Shown one piece after another: positions 9,964 to 16,334 of a stretch of DNA of 39,792 nucleotides. The notes beneath the pieces were generated by a model that did not search any database, was not told where the DNA came from, and worked only from the letters and a program-made list of their open reading frames with translations. Source of the stretch: Chitinophagaceae bacterium (lineage in GTDB: Bacteria; Bacteroidota; Bacteroidia; Chitinophagales; Chitinophagaceae); the NCBI GenBank assembly GCA_025360525.1, contig JANYCA010000107.1, positions 1-39,792 of the forward strand. The letters are read 5' to 3'. Every line of letters starts with the position of its first letter. Position 1 is the first letter of the stretch. The position numbers and the translations under genes were made by a program.

Positions 9964-11007
9964 ATGACACCAATTAATGCATATGCTGCTCAAACCGAAA
10001 GCAGTCCAATAGCACCATTTACCATTGAAAGAAGGGAAGTAGGTCCACAGGATGTACAAATAGACATTTTGTATTGCGGCGTTTGCCACTCTGATATACA
10101 CCAGGCCCGAGACGAATGGGGTGGTTCAATTTTCCCTATGGTGCCCGGGCACGAAATTGTAGGACGGATTATAAAAGTAGGTGACCAGGTTACCGACTTT
10201 AAAGTAGGTGAACTGGCCGGTGTTGGTTGTTTTGTAGATAGCTGCCGTACCTGCCCAAGTTGCTTGGCAAACGAAGAGCAATACTGCGACACAGCCATGG
10301 TAGCCACTTACAATGACAGAGACAAAGAGGGAAATCCTACCTATGGCGGGTACAGTACTCAAATTGTAACCGACCAAAAATATACGCTGCATGTATCGGA
10401 AAAATTAGCATTGGAAGGCGTTGCCCCCTTGCTGTGTGCCGGTATTACCACTTATTCTCCTCTGCGCCACTGGAATATTGGCAAAGGGCATAAAGTTGCC
10501 ATAGTTGGTCTTGGCGGACTTGGCCATATGGGTGTAAAATTTGCTGCTGCTTTTGGTGCCGATGTTACGGTGTTAAGTACCTCTCCTTCCAAAGAAAAAG
10601 ATGCACTTGCATTGGGAGCTCACCATTTTGCAGTTACCAAAGATGAGGCAACCATGAAAAGCCTGCAGGGAAAATTCGATTTTATTTTAAGCACCATCTC
10701 TGCCCAGCACGACTATAACCAATACCTTAATTTATTAACCCTTAATGGCACAATGGTAGTAGTGGGTGTACCGCCACAGCCATCTACCGTGCATGCATTT
10801 AGTTTGATCGGTAAGCGCCGTTCGCTGGCAGGTTCACTCATTGGTGGTATTAAAGAAACGCAGGAAATGCTGGACTACTGTGCCGAACACAACATAGTAT
10901 CGGATGTAGAAGTAATAAAGGCAGATTACATCAATGAGGCATACGAAAGAATGTTGAAGGCAGATGTACGCTATCGTTTTGTGATTGATATTGCGTCTCT
11001 TAAATAA
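9964..11007 (+). CDS. Zinc-dependent alcohol/aldehyde reductase (YahK/CAD type)
   Basis: A 347-residue medium-chain dehydrogenase/reductase, probably an NADPH-dependent aldehyde reductase of the YahK / cinnamyl alcohol dehydrogenase group. The catalytic zinc ligands are visible in CGVCHSDIH and PGHEIVGR. The structural zinc has four Cys in CFVDSCRTCPSC...YC. The Rossmann loop is VGLGGLGHMGVKFA, followed by VLSTSPSK, where a Ser rather than an acidic residue after the second strand favours NADP(H). An upstream in-frame ATG at 9916 falls on the terminator edge and would add 16 low-complexity residues; the ATG at 9964 (MTPINAYAA) fits the family N-terminus. It stands as a single gene between a terminator and the tRNA promoter. 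Confidence 0.9.
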   Translation: MTPINAYAAQTESSPIAPFTIERREVGPQDVQIDILYCGVCHSDIHQARDEWGGSIFPMVPGHEIVGRIIKVGDQVTDFKVGELAGVGCFVDSCRTCPSCLANEEQYCDTAMVATYNDRDKEGNPTYGGYSTQIVTDQKYTLHVSEKLALEGVAPLLCAGITTYSPLRHWNIGKGHKVAIVGLGGLGHMGVKFAAAFGADVTVLSTSPSKEKDALALGAHHFAVTKDEATMKSLQGKFDFILSTISAQHDYNQYLNLLTLNGTMVVVGVPPQPSTVHAFSLIGKRRSLAGSLIGGIKETQEMLDYCAEHNIVSDVEVIKADYINEAYERMLKADVRYRFVIDIASLK

Positions 11008-11082
11008 AAGTGGCATCAATATTTTTACAACAGACACAGCTAACCTGGTTTTTTTGTAGATTAAAATAATTAGCTGAATATG

Positions 11083-11115
11083 TTTGTTGATTTTAAATCA
11101 AAACTCCTATTTTTG
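11083..11115 (+). promoter_or_regulatory. Bacteroidota-type promoter for tRNA-Phe
   Basis: TTTG at 11083-11086, then 21 bp, then TATTTTTG at 11108-11115. This matches the primary sigma consensus of Bacteroidota (TTTG, about 19-21 bp, TAnnTTTG). The start site would fall near 11122, about 30 nt ahead of the mature tRNA. Confidence 0.7.
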
Positions 11116-11152
11116 CTGCCCCGAAAGGGAATTGTCCTGTAAAATGGATGAT

Positions 11153-11225
11153 GGTGTGATAGCTCAGTTGGTAGAGCAATGGACTGAAAATCCATGTGTC
11201 GCCGGTTCAACCCCGGCTCGCACCA
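11153..11225 (+). tRNA. tRNA-Phe (GAA)
   Basis: A 73-nt cloverleaf. The acceptor stem is GGTGTGA with TCGCACC (one G-T pair) and the discriminator is A at 11225. The D arm is GCTC/GAGC, and the anticodon stem ATGGA/TCCAT encloses CTGAAAA, giving anticodon GAA. The T arm is GCCGG-TTCAACC-CCGGC. CCA is not encoded, as usual in this phylum. The gene marks the left edge of the decayed defence island, and tRNA genes are frequent integration sites, but no duplicated tRNA 3' end was found inside the window. Confidence 0.97.
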
Positions 11226-11301
11226 CAGAAATTGCCTGGTGATCAAATTTAATTTGATTGTTGGGCATTTTTTATTTGATATGCTGCAAAACCGCTTATG
11301 T

Positions 11302-11331
11302 ATTTCAATTCCTCAATGGTGCGATTAAAAG
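11302..11331 (-). CRISPR. Orphan 30-bp CRISPR repeat, type I-B-like
   Basis: On the minus strand this 30-mer starts CTTTTAATCGCACC and ends GGAATTGAAAT. A 30-nt length with a TTTAATCG start and an ATTGAAA(T/C) end is characteristic of type I-B repeats, where the last 8 nt become the crRNA 5' handle. It lies on the minus strand downstream of a cas4 remnant, the side where a cas4-cas1-cas2 cassette normally meets its array. No clear second copy is present. A weak match begins at 11370, about 38 nt away, sharing only the tttca.tt start. It is best read as the last trace of a lost array. Confidence 0.6.
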
Positions 11332-11428
11332 TTTTACCCGTTCGGTAAGTGTTTTAATATCTGATTTGTTCTTTCAGTTACAATATCCATGCCCACAGCA
11401 CCAACGCCAACATTAAAACGCCCTGCTA

Positions 11429-11566
11429 TTATACCTTTATTACCCTGTTGTGAGCTTTTGCAATGTAAAAAAATTGCTGTTCCATATTAATGCCATTCAC
11501 AAACAGCCAGCGTTTTCTATGGCAGATATGGTAATAGTTGATATGGGTGGCGGTTAGGTGCATCAT
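11429..11566 (-). pseudogene. cas4: cas4 remnant copy 1 (5' end only)
   Basis: From the ATG pair at 11566-11561 the minus strand reads MMHLTATHINYYHICHRKRW followed by LFVNGINMEQ. This is the N-terminus of the CRISPR adaptation nuclease Cas4, including the first [4Fe-4S] cysteine in the ICHRK.WLF motif. Resemblance stops after about 30 codons, and the frame ends at TAA (11431-11429). The RecB-type nuclease core and the three C-terminal cluster cysteines are absent. It starts 18 nt after the stop of the AbiEii-like gene. Bases 11494-11568 are about 88% identical to 12541-12615 (66 of 75 by eye), where a second copy lies. It cannot make an active Cas4. Confidence 0.75.
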
Positions 11567-11584
11567 AACTTTTGCCAACATTTT

Positions 11585-12211
11585 TTATATTGAAGCCTGT
11601 GTATATTCAATTACAGCGTTTTGCAGATCCAGTTTTATTTCTTCCCAGGTTTTTGATAATAGTTGCACAGGCGATGGCTCCAGCTCTGCATTGTCAAAAT
11701 TGGTAAGGCTGTGAATAATATAACCAATATCAATTGCGGGAAACTTCGATTTGAATATTTCCAGCATTTGAGCGAGTGAAAAACGGTGCAACAGAAATGC
11801 TATATCCCAAAAATCTTTTTTAGAAAACCGGTTGCCCAGCGCCTGTAATTTCATTGGGATTATATCCTGCAGCGCTATCATCCTGGCACCATCCACTGTT
11901 TCAAAAGGCATCAGCCATTTAAATGGATATAGCACAACATCCACTTTTACATTGTTGATGGTAAACATCATTGTTTGGTTTTGTTCAAATAACAATTCGG
12001 CAGATGGAAACCCGGCAGTAATAGTCTGGAAAATAGCACTGTTTTGATAGGGTGTATTGGTGAAAAAATCAAGATCTACCGATAAACGATGTCCCAGCCG
12101 CAATGCAATGTTAGTGCCGCCCCCCAATGCAAAATTTTTAAAAGGTGGAAGGGCGCAAATTCTTTTTAATAGTTCCAGGGTAGCGGGTTCAATAGCATTT
12201 TGTTGTAACAT
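11585..12211 (-). CDS. AbiEii-type nucleotidyltransferase (toxin/abortive infection)
   Basis: A 208-residue protein of the AbiEii/AbiGii nucleotidyltransferase family, whose characterised members are toxins of type IV-like toxin-antitoxin or abortive-infection pairs. The active-site motif is intact: FALGGGTNIALRLGHR then SVDLDFF, giving the GG(T) loop and the paired Asp. The downstream family motif IIPMKLQALGNRFSKKDFWD is also present. Its ATG at 12211 lies 46 nt inside the end of the preceding DUF6922-type gene, so the two are translationally coupled. It appears full length and uninterrupted although its surroundings are decayed. It may protect against phage or merely stabilise the island; target and activity are not visible from sequence. 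Confidence 0.85.
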   Translation of the reverse strand: MLQQNAIEPATLELLKRICALPPFKNFALGGGTNIALRLGHRLSVDLDFFTNTPYQNSAIFQTITAGFPSAELLFEQNQTMMFTINNVKVDVVLYPFKWLMPFETVDGARMIALQDIIPMKLQALGNRFSKKDFWDIAFLLHRFSLAQMLEIFKSKFPAIDIGYIIHSLTNFDNAELEPSPVQLLSKTWEEIKLDLQNAVIEYTQASI

Positions 12212-12459
12212 GTAAAATCAGTTTTCTGTAGTTGTAAAATGGTGCAAAGAAAGCTTAAAACCGATTTACGGAGATACGTCGACTTTACAATCTCCTGCCG
12301 GATGCGTGGCAGGCTATAGTATTTCATGATGGCTACCTGATCGTTCCAGCTACCATAGTTGAAAACTTTTTCCATTACAAACAAAGAAGATTTTTCAAAA
12401 TCTAATTCATCAAAGGATATATCCCAAAAAGCCTTTTTTGAAATGGCTGGTTTTAACAT
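12166..12459 (-). CDS. DUF6922-like partner/antitoxin of the AbiEii-type gene
   Basis: A 97-residue protein opening KPAISKKAFWDISFDELDFEKSS. It then has FVMEKVFNYGSWNDQVAIMKYY and RIRQEIVKSTYLRKSVLSFL, which is the pattern of the small DUF6922 proteins that precede AbiEii-like genes in Bacteroidota. It probably serves as antitoxin or regulator of the next gene, with which it overlaps by 46 nt. No helix-turn-helix is obvious. The last 10-15 residues, lying in the overlap, look unlike the family and may be a slightly extended tail. The partner role is inferred from gene order. Confidence 0.75.
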   Translation of the reverse strand: MLKPAISKKAFWDISFDELDFEKSSLFVMEKVFNYGSWNDQVAIMKYYSLPRIRQEIVKSTYLRKSVLSFLCTILQLQKTDFTCYNKMLLNPLPWNY

Positions 12460-12541
12460 AATTATTGACGTAGGTATAAGTAAAGTTAGGCATTCCCATA
12501 TTTTGTTTAATTAGTTTTTAGGAGGAATTGTTGGTTTTAGT

Positions 12542-12613
12542 ATTTACAAAAAGCCATCATTTTGTATGGCAGATATGGTAGTAGTTTATATGGGTGGCGG
12601 TGAGGTGCATCAT
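12542..12613 (-). pseudogene. cas4: cas4 remnant copy 2 (5' end, internal stop)
   Basis: From the ATG pair at 12613-12608 the minus strand reads MMHLTATHINYYHICHTK, then TGA, then WLFVN, after which all similarity ends. The stop replaces the residue between K and W in the Cas4 motif CHRK.WLF. The surrounding 75 bp (12541-12615) align gaplessly with 11494-11568 with about nine mismatches. The start codon is 2 nt after the stop of the acidic hypothetical gene, an operon-like junction. Two independently truncated copies suggest duplication or two separate losses of a cas4 that once followed different genes. Confidence 0.75.
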
Positions 12614-12615
12614 AA

Positions 12616-13122
12616 TTAAAATGGCAGTTTGTCGGTAAAGGGAGAGGGAGAATCCATATTCAAATCCGTATCATCCTCGGCATTCCATATTTCCAGGCAG
12701 GCGCAATATTCTTTAAAGATACAATCGGGTGCGTAACCGGTACAAAAATCAAAACCAATAAAGCCGCATTTAGGGATAGATGTTTTGGAGTTCAGGGTAT
12801 CAACTGTGATGGCATAAGCAATGGGCAATGGTAATTTTTCAGGCAGGCTGATTTCAAGATTCCAGGAAAACATCATGTGACCAAAGGCTTCGATTACTGT
12901 TTTCAATTCATCGCCGGTCAATTGATCTGGCGGCGGAAAATTAATGGCATCCAGACCGCAATAATAACCAAAAGTATGCTCCGCCTCCTCGCCTTCCACC
13001 CAGTTTTCTATCTCTTCCATTTCTTCTTCAAAAGTTATGGCTGACTGGGGTGCTTCCTCCGGAATTTCGGCACGATAAGCGTTGCTGATGTCGGAGAGCA
13101 GGTGGGGAAGATAGGGGTGCAT
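12616..13122 (-). CDS. Acidic Cys-containing hypothetical protein (168 aa)
   Basis: Not recognised as a named family. The 168-residue protein begins MHPYLPHLLSDISNAYRAEI, continues with a very acidic stretch (EEEMEEIENWVEGEEAEH), and ends in a Cys-rich block with CGFIGFDFCTG, PDCIFKEYCAC and LEIW. No signal peptide or membrane segment is seen. The six or so cysteines could bind metal, but their spacing fits no standard zinc ribbon. Its stop lies 2 nt before a cas4 remnant, and it sits between CRISPR-like repeats and a toxin-antitoxin pair, so a link with defence is possible by association only. The frame is intact. Confidence 0.65.
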   Translation of the reverse strand: MHPYLPHLLSDISNAYRAEIPEEAPQSAITFEEEMEEIENWVEGEEAEHTFGYYCGLDAINFPPPDQLTGDELKTVIEAFGHMMFSWNLEISLPEKLPLPIAYAITVDTLNSKTSIPKCGFIGFDFCTGYAPDCIFKEYCACLEIWNAEDDTDLNMDSPSPFTDKLPF

Positions 13123-13215
13123 GGCGACTTTTTAATTAGATGAATGTATAAGAATTTAAAGATGAAAAACTCAACTTTCGTATAAATCATTCTCCGGTTT
13201 TTTGTAAAGCAAGCA

Positions 13216-13339
13216 GGTATATTTTATCGGAATACAGCTATCATCATTAGTTCTTTCACAACGTACACTCACGCCCGGCTAACTACCCGGCCCTTGTGAT
13301 TTGCCTTCAAACTTTTATCTCACTTAGTTCTTTCACAAC
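13216..13339 (+). CRISPR. Remnant of a type II-C-like CRISPR array (two repeats, one spacer)
   Basis: The 47-bp unit 13293-13339 starts cTTGTGATTTGCCTTCAAA, continues with TATCT and ends TCTTTCACAAC. This closely follows the 47-nt type II-C repeats of Bacteroidota, which begin GTTGTGATTTGC.TTCAAA. Exactly 77 bp upstream the same 16-mer end (ttagttctttcacaac, 13247-13262) recurs, leaving a 30-nt spacer at 13263-13292. A 47/30 geometry is normal for II-C. The upstream copy (13216-13262) is conserved only in its 3' third, as expected of a degenerate terminal repeat. No cas9, tracrRNA or further unit follows; the next expected repeat at 13370 is absent because hsdM sequence begins at 13340. Confidence 0.6.
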
Positions 13340-13464
13340 TAAGATAAGTACAAACGGCAGGTGCTTGTATTCGGCAGCATCCATGTTTTTCGTAGCTTGT
13401 CAGACGTTTTCCAGAGCTTTTTCTCTAAAGGTTCTTCTACTGTTTCTTTTGCTTTTTTAGCCAT
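13340..13464 (-). pseudogene. hsdM: hsdM remnant (type I restriction methyltransferase N-terminus, frameshifted)
   Basis: From the ATG at 13464 the minus strand reads MAKKAKETVEEPLEKKLWKT then SDKLRK. After a one-base deletion in the A-run at 13386-13390 the other frame continues NMDAAEYKHLPFVLIL. This is the N-terminal helical domain of HsdM (typically KLW.AADKLRKNMDAAEYKH..LGLIFLKYISD). Homology ends precisely at 13340, where the CRISPR-like repeat begins, instead of continuing FLKYISD. About 40 of more than 500 codons survive, so no methyltransferase can be made. The sharp junction suggests a recombination or deletion with one end at the repeat edge. Confidence 0.7.
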
Positions 13465-13636
13465 TATGTTTCTTATAATAATTTTTGTTTTGGCAAGATA
13501 GTTTTAAAAATACGCTAACTAAGGTATGGTACAAATAAAAAGATCCCGCCGCACCAAATATCTATTCATCCCCCCAAAATTTAATAATAAAAACAGGGTT
13601 AAGTAAAACAGTATCTTTCCGTAAAACAAACAAACC

Positions 13637-15103
13637 ATGCAGGTAATTCTGTTAACTATTATCATCATCCTTTTAACCATCTCCATTGTTCTAGTGGTTG
13701 TTTTGCGGCCAAAATCATCGGCAGTGTTGCAGGTACTTTCTCTGCAAATTGCAGAGCTGCATGCTAACATCAACAAGATTGAAATTACCCTGAAAGATGA
13801 TTTTAGAACCAACCGTGAAGAGAATGCGGGTATTGCAAAAGACAACCGGGCTGAGCTCAACAATACACTAAAAGATTTTGTGCTGGAACAGCGCAGCAAA
13901 TTTGCAGAGCTTAAACAGGAACAAAAAGAATTAACCCTCAAAACAGTGGAGCAACTGGAAAAAATTACCGGCAAGGTGGAGGAAAAATTAAGTGCATTGA
14001 ACGAACAGGCAAAGGCGGATAACGACTTAATGCGGAAGGCGCTTTTTGAATCTTTTAAAAGCTTCGGCGAAACCTTTGAGAAGAATGTACACTCCTTTAA
14101 TGAACTGCAGAAAGAGAAATTCGGGCAACTGGAACTGCGGCAAAACGAAATGGTGCATAATACGGAAGTTAAGCTAGAAAGCATTCGGGCTACTGTTGAG
14201 GAAAAACTTGAAAAAACGCTGAGCGACAGGCTGGGCGAGAGTTTTGAAACAGTGGGCAAGCAATTAATAGAAGTTCAAAAAGGACTGGGCGAAATGCAAA
14301 CACTGGCACAGGATGTTGGCGGGTTAAAAAAAGTATTAAGCAACGTAAAAATGAGGGGTGGCATTGGCGAAATACAATTGTCCCTGCTGCTGGAACAAAT
14401 ACTGGCTCCTGACCAATATGAAGCGAATGTAAAAACCAAACCGGGCAGCAGCGACCTGGTAGAGTTTGCCATTAAACTTCCTGGCAGGGATGATAATAAC
14501 CAGCAGGTGTGGCTGCCGGTGGATGCCAAGTTTCCAAAAGATGTATATGAACAGTTGCAAACAGCCTACGATATCGGCGATATTATACAGGTAGAAGCAG
14601 CGCAAAAAAACCTGGAGAATACCATACGTAAAATGGCCAAAGACATCAGCGACAAATACATTGATCCACCACATACCACCGATTTTGGTATTATGTTTTT
14701 GCCCTTTGAAGGTATTTATGCCGAGGTGGTTCGAAAGGCAAGCCTGCTGGAAGATTTACAACGCAATTACAAGATAGTGGTAACCGGCCCCACCACACTG
14801 GCGGCTATCTTAAACAGTTTGCACATGGGCTTTAGAACGCTTGCCATTCAAAAAAGAAGCAGCGAAGTATGGAAGGTATTGGGAGCAGTAAAAAAGGAAT
14901 TTGAAAATTTTGGTGGCCTGATGCATAAGGCACAGAAAAATATCCAGACAGGTCTTGATCAGTTGGATGATGTAATGAGCAAAAGAACCAAGGCTATACA
15001 GCGCAAACTTCGTAGTGTGGAAACGCTGAATGAAGCAGATGCCAAACAATTTTTACCGGAAATTACAGACGCTGATGCTGATGAGGAGGATAGTGATCTA
15101 TAG
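13637..15103 (+). CDS. rmuC: DNA recombination protein RmuC
   Basis: A 488-residue RmuC-family protein, a membrane-tethered putative nuclease-fold factor that limits recombination at inverted repeats in E. coli. The first 28 residues form one transmembrane helix (VILLTIIIILLTISIVLVVVL). Residues 30-220 are a long coiled coil rich in Glu, Lys and Gln. The RmuC core follows with GGIGEIQLSLLLEQILAPDQYE, LPVDAKFP (the PD-(D/E)XK-like Asp), FEGIYAEV and GPTTLAAILNSLHMGFRTLAI. It ends in an acidic tail (ADADEEDSDL). All parts appear intact. It is monocistronic and is the first intact gene after the defence graveyard. Confidence 0.93.
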   Translation: MQVILLTIIIILLTISIVLVVVLRPKSSAVLQVLSLQIAELHANINKIEITLKDDFRTNREENAGIAKDNRAELNNTLKDFVLEQRSKFAELKQEQKELTLKTVEQLEKITGKVEEKLSALNEQAKADNDLMRKALFESFKSFGETFEKNVHSFNELQKEKFGQLELRQNEMVHNTEVKLESIRATVEEKLEKTLSDRLGESFETVGKQLIEVQKGLGEMQTLAQDVGGLKKVLSNVKMRGGIGEIQLSLLLEQILAPDQYEANVKTKPGSSDLVEFAIKLPGRDDNNQQVWLPVDAKFPKDVYEQLQTAYDIGDIIQVEAAQKNLENTIRKMAKDISDKYIDPPHTTDFGIMFLPFEGIYAEVVRKASLLEDLQRNYKIVVTGPTTLAAILNSLHMGFRTLAIQKRSSEVWKVLGAVKKEFENFGGLMHKAQKNIQTGLDQLDDVMSKRTKAIQRKLRSVETLNEADAKQFLPEITDADADEEDSDL

Positions 15104-15267
15104 GATCATTGCAGTGATTATCGGCAAGACCACTGAACGAGGACTATAATATTCTCAAGTTATGGATGGATGGTTATCATGCTAGCCAAGGCTTGCCCAA
15201 CATACGGCTAGTATGCAGTTTAATGCAAACAGCCAGCGAAAGAAACAAAGTTTTAACAAACTCCCCA

Positions 15268-15298
15268 TTGGTGGAAAACAATTAAGGTCTTACTTTTA
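15268..15298 (+). promoter_or_regulatory. Probable promoter of the small Cys-rich gene
   Basis: TTG at 15268-15270, 20 bp, then TACTTTTA at 15291-15298, which matches TAnnTTTG in seven of eight positions. The start codon follows 28 bp downstream. This supports the small ORF at 15327 being a real gene. Confidence 0.5.
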
Positions 15299-15326
15299 CG
15301 TTATCAACATCTAAAAAACTAAACGT

Positions 15327-15494
15327 ATGAAAAAATTATTTTTATTAGCTACTGCAGCTTTGCTGGTTACCGGCGTAACATTTGCTGATAATGGCAAAAA
15401 GAAAAAAGAGTGTAAGAAATCATGCTGTTCTAAAAGTGGAAAATCCTGCAGCAAAGAAAAAGAACCTGCAAAAGAAAAGACAGCTAGTTTGTAA
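15327..15494 (+). CDS. Small secreted Cys/Lys-rich protein (55 aa)
   Basis: A 55-residue protein with a clear signal peptide (MKKLFLLATAALLVTGVTFA, cleavage likely after Ala20). The mature part is very hydrophilic: KKKKECKKSCCSKSGKSC, then KEKEPAKEK. Four Cys in a short space (C-x4-CC-x6-C, counted by eye) might bind a metal or form disulfides. It has its own promoter-like sequence upstream and a strong terminator 25 bp after the stop, so it is a complete transcription unit. Similar short Cys/Lys-rich exported peptides occur in Bacteroidota but I know of no assigned function. Confidence 0.7.
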   Translation: MKKLFLLATAALLVTGVTFADNGKKKKECKKSCCSKSGKSCSKEKEPAKEKTASL

Positions 15495-15518
15495 AAATTG
15501 TTTTAATAAAATATTTAG

Positions 15519-15546
15519 TCCCCTTCTTGCCAGAAGGGGATTTTTA
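15519..15546. terminator. Bidirectional terminator between convergent genes
   Basis: A perfect 9-bp stem (tccccttct 15519-15527, agaagggga 15532-15540) with a 4-nt loop, followed by tttttattta. It ends the small Cys-rich gene. The HAD gene, read from the other strand, stops at 15548, so the hairpin probably serves both. Confidence 0.85.
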
Positions 15547-15547
15547 T

Positions 15548-16243
15548 TTAGAATATAGCTGTTAACTGTTGGAGATTGCTCACGGTAAAAGTTGGTTGTA
15601 ATGTGGTGGTGGTATTGATGTGATTAACAAATACATTGTCCATACCGGCATTAATAGCGCCCTGTATATCGGCATCTAAATTATCCCCCAGCATAATGCT
15701 TTGGTGCAGGTTGGCGCCTGCTTCACTTAACGCATATTCAAAAATTTCTTTTTTAGGCTTTAAGCTGTTGCTTTTTTCTGAGGTTATCACATGCGTAAAA
15801 TAATTACTCAGGCCGCTGTTATTAAGTTTGCTCCACTGTATTTTTTCAAAACCATTTGTAATCAGGTGCAGCTGGTATTTTTTCGCTGACAGGTAGTCTA
15901 GTATTTCTATTGTATGGGGAAATAGTATTTTTTTGGTGGGCAGTATTTCGAGAAATTTTTCACTCATTAATTTCGCCAGCGGTTCATCGGCAATTTTAAA
16001 TTCGAGCAGGGTGCGCCACATTCTTTTCCATTTAAGTTCTTCGCCGGTAATAAATCCTTTGTGGTACCGATCCCACAAAATTTCATTGTGAATTTTATAC
16101 AATTTATAGAAATCTTCAAATGGTACTACACCTTTTTCTTCCAGTTTAAAAAACGCATAGATTTCAATCAGTGTATCTTTGGCATTGGCATCAAAATCCC
16201 AGAGGGTATGGTCGAGGTCGAAAAAAAGGTGTTTGTATTTCAT
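15548..16243 (-). CDS. yjjG: YjjG-family HAD nucleotidase
   Basis: A 231-residue haloacid dehalogenase-fold phosphatase of the YjjG / noncanonical pyrimidine nucleotidase group, which hydrolyses nucleoside monophosphates, including damaged ones, in the cytoplasm. Motif I is FFDLDHTLWDF with the nucleophile Asp. Motif II is LITNGF, the motif III lysine lies in SNSLKPKKEIFEYAL, and motif IV is MLGDNLDADIQGA. An alpha-helical cap follows motif I. Length matches the family. It is divergent from the SDR gene at 16335. Exact substrate is not fixed by sequence. Confidence 0.87.
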   Translation of the reverse strand: MKYKHLFFDLDHTLWDFDANAKDTLIEIYAFFKLEEKGVVPFEDFYKLYKIHNEILWDRYHKGFITGEELKWKRMWRTLLEFKIADEPLAKLMSEKFLEILPTKKILFPHTIEILDYLSAKKYQLHLITNGFEKIQWSKLNNSGLSNYFTHVITSEKSNSLKPKKEIFEYALSEAGANLHQSIMLGDNLDADIQGAINAGMDNVFVNHINTTTTLQPTFTVSNLQQLTAIF

Positions 16244-16334
16244 AACTCTGTTATAACTACAAAATTGCTGTTTTATTACTTTAATCCGCTAAAATTGTGC
16301 ACTACTTAACTAAAAAACAATTTAAATTTTTGAT

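Noticed and set aside
11370..11399. Possible second type I-B repeat 38 nt from the orphan repeat
   Set aside because: Only the first nine bases resemble the repeat; the rest does not align.
13319..13343. Stem cttagtt/aactaag around 13323-13343 as a terminator
   Set aside because: No T-tract follows and the sequence is better explained as the end of the CRISPR-like repeat plus the hsdM junction.
13519..14259. Long minus-strand ORF rich in Ser and Phe
   Set aside because: It is antisense to rmuC, which has an intact coiled coil and RmuC core; the composition is that expected of the reverse strand of a Glu/Lys-rich coiled coil.
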